This document shows, in pieces, positions 59,963-64,000 of a stretch of 64,000 nucleotides of DNA; position 1 is the first letter of the stretch; each line of letters begins with the position of its first letter. Position numbers and translations under genes: made by a program. The stretch comes from Stropharia rugosoannulata (lineage: Eukaryota; Basidiomycota; Agaricomycetes; Agaricales; Strophariaceae): the NCBI GenBank assembly GCA_028532985.1, contig JANCIK010000003.1, positions 2,304,001-2,368,000 of the forward strand, read 5' to 3'. The notes beneath the pieces are model-generated. The model saw nothing but the letters and a program-made list of their open reading frames with translations, had not been told where the DNA came from and ran no database searches.

Positions 59963-60693
59963 TCACAAAGGGCCTACTGTAAAATTGACGGAAAGGTGAG
60001 CAATTGCGTTGCTGAAAAAGAAAGAGAATGCGCACAGTAGTCATAAATAAGCTTGGCTTCAATGTCTTCGCCCTTGGGCCCGGTGAACTTGACGTGCCTC
60101 ACATATCTTCGCTCACCGTTGATCTCTTCCATACCCCAGGTCTGTAAAGTAGGTAAGATAAGGCTACAGGCGAAGTGGAAAGCTGTACCTGATCGGCGAT
60201 CCATACTCGTCCACTCTTCGGGGTATTGCTCTCGACGTAGGACTCGATGACGCTGTGCTCGTAGGTGTCTTGTGTCCATCCTTCTTTGAGAAATGGGATG
60301 TCAAGTTCCTCAGCTTTGACCCGTCTGGTTTTGCCTATGACAGGACCAAAGAGGCTGTCCTCGCTCTCACGTTCTTTCCACCATAGAGTGCGTTCCTCTC
60401 GAGTTCCCGGAATCCCACCAGTGATGGTCTGATCGATATCGACATGTTCTACGCCATCATCATCCTTATAGTGTTTAACATAGAGGGTGATTGTGCCTAT
60501 GGATATGGCCTTTCTCTTGAACCAGCTTACTCCCTGAAGTTGGAGAATTGTGTCTGTACGAGGATCCGACAGGTTCTTGTTCTGAAGGCGATGGGCGTCA
60601 ACAGGAATCGACAACATCTGAGTCACAGAATCAATTCACCATAGTAAACCTGCCCGTAATATCGAGGATGGTAAAGTCTGCTGGTACGGCCAT
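59963..60693 (-). CDS. Conserved basidiomycete protein of unknown function (small beta-rich)
   Basis: Start MAVPADFTILDITGRFTM at 60693. A 60-nt intron joins TM to NKNLSDPRTDTILQLQGVSW. Further blocks are FKRKAISIGTITLYVKHYKD, VEHVDIDQTITGGIPGTREE, RTLWWKERESEDSLFGPVIG and GWTQDTYEHSVIESYVES, then after an intron TWGMEEINGERRYVRHVKFT and GPKGEDIEAKLIYDY. Alternating hydrophobic and polar strands, without signal or membrane segments, suggest a small beta-barrel, lipocalin-like in feel but not proven. About 185 residues. The 3' end is uncertain: with a last 60-nt intron it stops at 59963, without it at 59974. Confidence 0.65.
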
Positions 60694-60846
60694 TGTAATG
60701 TGGATAAGATGAGTGAGAGGAATTGGAGATGTGGGGAGTTACACCTTTAACTCTAATCACATGGGAAAAGAGCCTGCTTTTAAAAATATACGCACTCTCA
60801 AGTATCATATGTTTATTCGAAGTATCAGGAGATCCAAGTAGGGTAA

Positions 60847-61482
60847 TCACGGAGCAGGTGGAAACATGGTTATGATTTTCCAAACAGCGTCTTTGCCCCG
60901 TTCCCATGCATGGGGCCCTTGTGCTTCCTCTCCGCCAAACTCGACCATTATTCCATCCTTCGACCATTCACACCAGATGCCAATGGACCCAGAAGAAGGA
61001 CCTGTACCGCCGCCTTTTCTATCAGGCTCTCCCAGACTTACAACAAACTGTTTCCCAGTCATATCCAATCCAATGTTCAGCTGGGCAGGCCTGTTAAGAT
61101 CCTTTCCGTCCTTATCTTTGACATTGGGATTAAGTGACAACGTGATTGGAGAGACGGGATAGGTAGAGTAAGCCGCCTCGGCGGTACGCTTGCGAGGAGG
61201 ATCAGAATGCTTGGGTACGTTATAAATGTAGAGACTGTCTAGTAAAAGTTTGTCTGTCCTAAGATCGGCTAATTTGAGCCCAGAGCTCGGCCTATAACCA
61301 TCCTTGGGAGCAAACAGAAGACTGAGGCCAATGGCGAAGTAGTTGAAGTAGACAGCATCAGGATATGACTTGATTTCAGCAGAGACAGGGTTTTTTTGAG
61401 CGGCCGCAGTAGACAAATTTTTAAGATATTCGAGTAGCCTGTGATCGTCAGGATGTGCTCCAAGGAGAAGCTTGAGATCCAT
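60847..61482 (-). CDS. Unidentified conserved-looking protein
   Basis: Single exon of 211 residues from the ATG at 61482 (MDLKLLLGAHPDDHRLLEYL). The frame is open further upstream without another ATG. It contains PVSAEIKSYPDAVYFNYFAI, then GLSLLFAPKDGYRP, a strand-rich centre and a C-terminus GIWCEWSKDGIMVEFGGEEA. The composition is that of a folded soluble protein. No family recognised. Divergent from seipin with about 156 bp between starts. Confidence 0.65.
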   Translation of the reverse strand: MDLKLLLGAHPDDHRLLEYLKNLSTAAAQKNPVSAEIKSYPDAVYFNYFAIGLSLLFAPKDGYRPSSGLKLADLRTDKLLLDSLYIYNVPKHSDPPRKRTAEAAYSTYPVSPITLSLNPNVKDKDGKDLNRPAQLNIGLDMTGKQFVVSLGEPDRKGGGTGPSSGSIGIWCEWSKDGIMVEFGGEEAQGPHAWERGKDAVWKIITMFPPAP

Positions 61483-61638
61483 GATCAGTGGTTTTGGTGA
61501 TAGTTGAACTTGGACCAAGTTCTAAAGCGGTTCTTGGGTTATCACGTGCATATGACGTCTGTACTACGCGAGTCTACGGCAACGCGCCGCAGTGAGCACT
61601 TGGTGAGCACTGTACGCTTCTGCTTGGCTGCTGCCATC

Positions 61639-62883
61639 ATGTCGCGCGTCGAAGATCGCAAGAAACTTTCAGACGATACGGGCGCATTCTCGCTAGCTAG
61701 GCGTACTCTGTTTTCGCCTGTATCTCTTGGGCTACTCCTTATTTCGCGTAGCTTTTCTCTCCTTCGCCCTCACGCGCCGACCCTAGTGCCCATCTTGGTC
61801 TGCTCGCTATTCATTCCCATTATCCTGTTTCTGTCAATTCTCTCTGGATGGTATGTATGGTTCAATCTCTCTGTGAGCTGGCAGTCTCCTCTATATCTTC
61901 AATATGGGTCAGTCTTGCATTAGATCCTCTTGCCTTTCTCTAATCGTCTATAGAGATGGGGCAATGCCTCATGCATACACGCAGCTTCCTATCATGCACA
62001 CACGACAACACTACCATATATCCATAAATATCGTAGTTCCCACTTCAGAGGCCAATATCGAGCTTGGAAATTTCATGACCTCTTTGACGGTATTCACTGC
62101 AGGGAACAAGACGTTGGTAGATGTCCGAAGGCCGGTGCGCGATACCGTTGCACTTATGATATATAAATTTAACGGAAGCTAAAGGCCATTGTGTTACCCT
62201 CAAAAACCTACTATCTTCTTTCAAAACCAGTTACAACGGAACTACGGATACCCATGATCGAATCGTTTATACCCACAAAATCGAATCTGTACGCTTTGCT
62301 CGAAATTGGCCGGAGAGATAGTTGGACGAAGATAGGAACGGGACAAGCGCGTGAAGTGCGCGTCATGTCGGCCTCCATACGGGGATTGGCTATTCCACAT
62401 GGTATTCGGTATGAATTTATACTCTTCTGCTATTTTTTTCCTGACTCGGTTTTAGCGGATTAGCGATTCGCGCGCCTCTTATAACAGCAATTTCGTCCGC
62501 CTGCCTGTTCTTTTTCATCCTCTCAGTATTGGTCGGGAGTTGTCTTTTGCCTCTTGTACTACCTTCCGTGTCACCCGAGGAAAGTGAAGAGCCGGACAGC
62601 GATGTAAAGACGGAGGAGAAACCTCGTATCAATACCTCAGAACGCCCTGCTCAAGAGAGAGAGAAAGAAAGACGTAGAAAGCGTTCTAGGTCCAACAAAT
62701 CTTCAAGAGAACCATTAACGAGGGTAAGTACTGATTACGGAGGCCATTCCACTGATTAATAAGGTTTCCTGGCAGGTGAAGGTGGAAGCCCCTGTCGAAA
62801 ATATACCTTCTGCTACCGAAGATCTCACCAGAGGCCTTAGAAGGCGATCGTCCAAGTCCTTGAGAACACCTTCGATAGAATGA
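61639..62883 (+). CDS. SEI1: Seipin, lipid-droplet biogenesis protein
   Basis: Forms ring oligomers in the ER at lipid-droplet contact sites. Exons 61639-61907, 61954-62134, 62185-62408, 62456-62723 and 62776-62883 give 349 residues. The N-terminal membrane helix (VPILVCSLFIPIILFLSILS) is preceded by a short cytosolic arm. A luminal beta-sandwich contains WYVWFNLSVSWQSPLYLQYG, HYHISINIVVPTSEANIELG, NFMTSLTVFTAGNKTLV, AIVLPSKTYYLLSKPVTTEL and ALLEIGRRDSWTKIGTGQAR. The second helix is AISSACLFFFILSVLVGSCL. The long basic C-terminus (EREKERRRKRSRS, RGLRRRSSKSLRTP) is cytosolic. ATG 61639 is chosen because it gives a normal arm; an in-frame ATG at 61552 would add 29 residues. Confidence 0.9.
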
Positions 62884-63077
62884 CATTGAAGCACTATCTA
62901 GTACTGTTCTTTCTTGTCACAGGATCTTTGTCTGTGGCTATGATCATATACCACATGGTATACCAATTAACCATACTTCTCAAGTAATTCTATAGGTGCA
63001 ATTTGATTAGTTCTGAATTGTCACTGCCTATCACATATGGTCGTATAATAATAATGGGCATATATTAGGCCACTTCT
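62884..63077. other. Convergent 3' region of seipin and SH3BGR-like gene
   Basis: AT-rich, no supported gene. Confidence 0.4.
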
Positions 63078-64000
63078 TTATGTCTTGTTGCTCTGTTCTG
63101 GGGTGAAATCCTTGGATATAAACCCATCCTCCTTCAACTCGGTTTTCTCGTCCGCCTTTTCAACGATTTCCTGCTCAGTTCCATCTGAAGGTGGTTTAGC
63201 ATCATCTACAGAATCATGGGTGTCAACCTCCCGATTTTTGGCTTTCGCTGTTGTCGACGCCACTTCTTTTGCAGATGGATCCGTGAAGTCAGATAGTCCT
63301 TCTACCAAATCTCCAGCATCGCCAGAATTTAAACCGAGTTGTGCAATCAAGTCAGTCAACTCGTCCTGAGTGACCTTAACGCCTTGAAGGCCATACCCGC
63401 TCAGCTCATCGCCGAGATCGAGTTCATCTGTTCGCTTATTGACCGGTATCTGTTTTGTCTTCAATGGCGAGGGCGACGATGTCAAATTGCCAAACATCTT
63501 GGGTCGCAAGTGTTCAGGGGTCATTTGCATTGGAGTCGCCGCGCCTGGAATACCGACTGGCTTGACAGTTGGGGGAGGTCTATCTTCGTCGATTTCGGGC
63601 TCCCAGCTCTCATTGAGACGCAAGAATATATCTAGCTCGTCGTGTTCAACTGCGTCTTCACTTGACGATATGTCGCGTCAATTTCAATGCATAACGCTTG
63701 TAAGAGTACTAGCGTGCTTACAATTGCGCAAAGGTCTAACACCATAAGAACTTACGAAGCTGGCATTGCGAATATATAACACTCACTCCAGGAAATTTGC
63801 CCCCAATAAGGATTCCAGGTAACTGCTGTTTGTCTGGAAGGAGAGATGTCATTTCAGCAGTTTAATATGCATTTAAGAATTATGGGACAACTTTGACTTA
63901 CCTGCAGGCGCCTTCCTTCTCCAAAGCCGTTTCGCCTCTTCATCAGAAGCAAGGTCATAAGTGGTAAATGGTATCTTCTTGACCTGCAAGATTCTAAAAA
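63078..64000 (-). CDS. SH3BGR/thioredoxin-like protein, 5' end outside window
   Basis: Runs off the right edge. From the edge: VKKIPFTTYDLASDEEAKRL, WRRKAPADKQQLPGILIGGK, then PG, a 14-nt exon (TFAQF, 63722-63735) and EDAVEHDELDIFLRLNE. This is the glutaredoxin-like fold of the SH3-binding Glu-rich (SH3BGR) family, here without a CxxC redox pair. A Pro/Thr-rich and then acidic C-terminal extension of about 150 residues follows (ELDLGDELSGYG, DELTDLIAQLGLNSGDAGDL), stopping at 63078. The N-terminal strand of the fold is beyond the window. Convergent with seipin, 194 bp between stops. Confidence 0.8.

Overview
The window is nuclear DNA from a filamentous fungus, most likely an agaricomycete basidiomycete. 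The evidence is dense genes on both strands, many very short introns (mostly about 45-65 nt), intergenic gaps often of only 100-500 bp, and fungal orthologues such as SWI1 with an ARID domain, RPC37, SHB17, YHM2 and TRS85. I see no bacterial operons, tRNA, rRNA, CRISPR array or intact transposon. Exon joins were worked out by hand from splice signals, reading phase and protein-family motifs, so a join can be off by a few bases where noted.

Layout, left to right. 1-157: 3' end of an unidentified CDS. 158-1907: non-coding. 1908-4188 (+): flavocytochrome b2-like L-lactate dehydrogenase with about 15 introns. 5166-7729 (+): LIM-domain protein. 8232-10683 (+): orphan seven-helix membrane protein with a long tail. 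10950-11816 (+): J-domain protein. 12675-13616 (-): unidentified protein with a fresh 36-bp duplication. 14113-16964 (-): large all-helical protein. 17550-18495 (-): RNA polymerase III subunit RPC37. 18627-20123 (+): single-pass membrane protein. 20554-22658 (-): second orphan seven-helix protein. 22943-23571 (+): FAP7/AK6. 24236-25442 (+): cyclin H (CCL1). 25766-26370 (-): DUF1764 protein. 26705-29740 (+): SWI1. 30209-31101 (+): promethin/LDAF1-like membrane protein. 31538-32358 (+): NIP7. 32581-35678 (+): SEC39.

Right half. 36141-38443 (-): Ser/Pro-rich protein. 38514-38962 (+): CGR1. 39021-42886 (-): VPS18. 43209-44362 (+): SHB17-like phosphatase. 44624-47941 (+): long coiled-coil protein. 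48803-50246 (+): mitochondrial carrier YHM2. 50518-51455 (+): Mpv17/PMP22 protein. 51577-56478 (-): TRAPP subunit TRS85. 56620-57376 (-): WW-domain protein. 57596-59726 (-): LCCL-domain membrane protein. 59963-60693 and 60847-61482 (-): two conserved unknowns. 61639-62883 (+): seipin. 63078-64000 (-): SH3BGR/thioredoxin-like protein running off the right edge.

Most genes are core eukaryotic housekeeping. Three serve ribosome assembly (FAP7, NIP7, CGR1), three are tethering-complex subunits of the secretory or vacuolar route (SEC39, VPS18, TRS85), two probably act at lipid droplets (promethin-like, seipin), and three serve transcription (RPC37, CCL1, SWI1). The most unusual signal is in gene structure. 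Several genes contain micro-exons down to 3 nt, and at least six introns need a GC donor instead of GT. Both affect how the region must be annotated. The two orphan seven-helix proteins are the best candidates for undescribed function.
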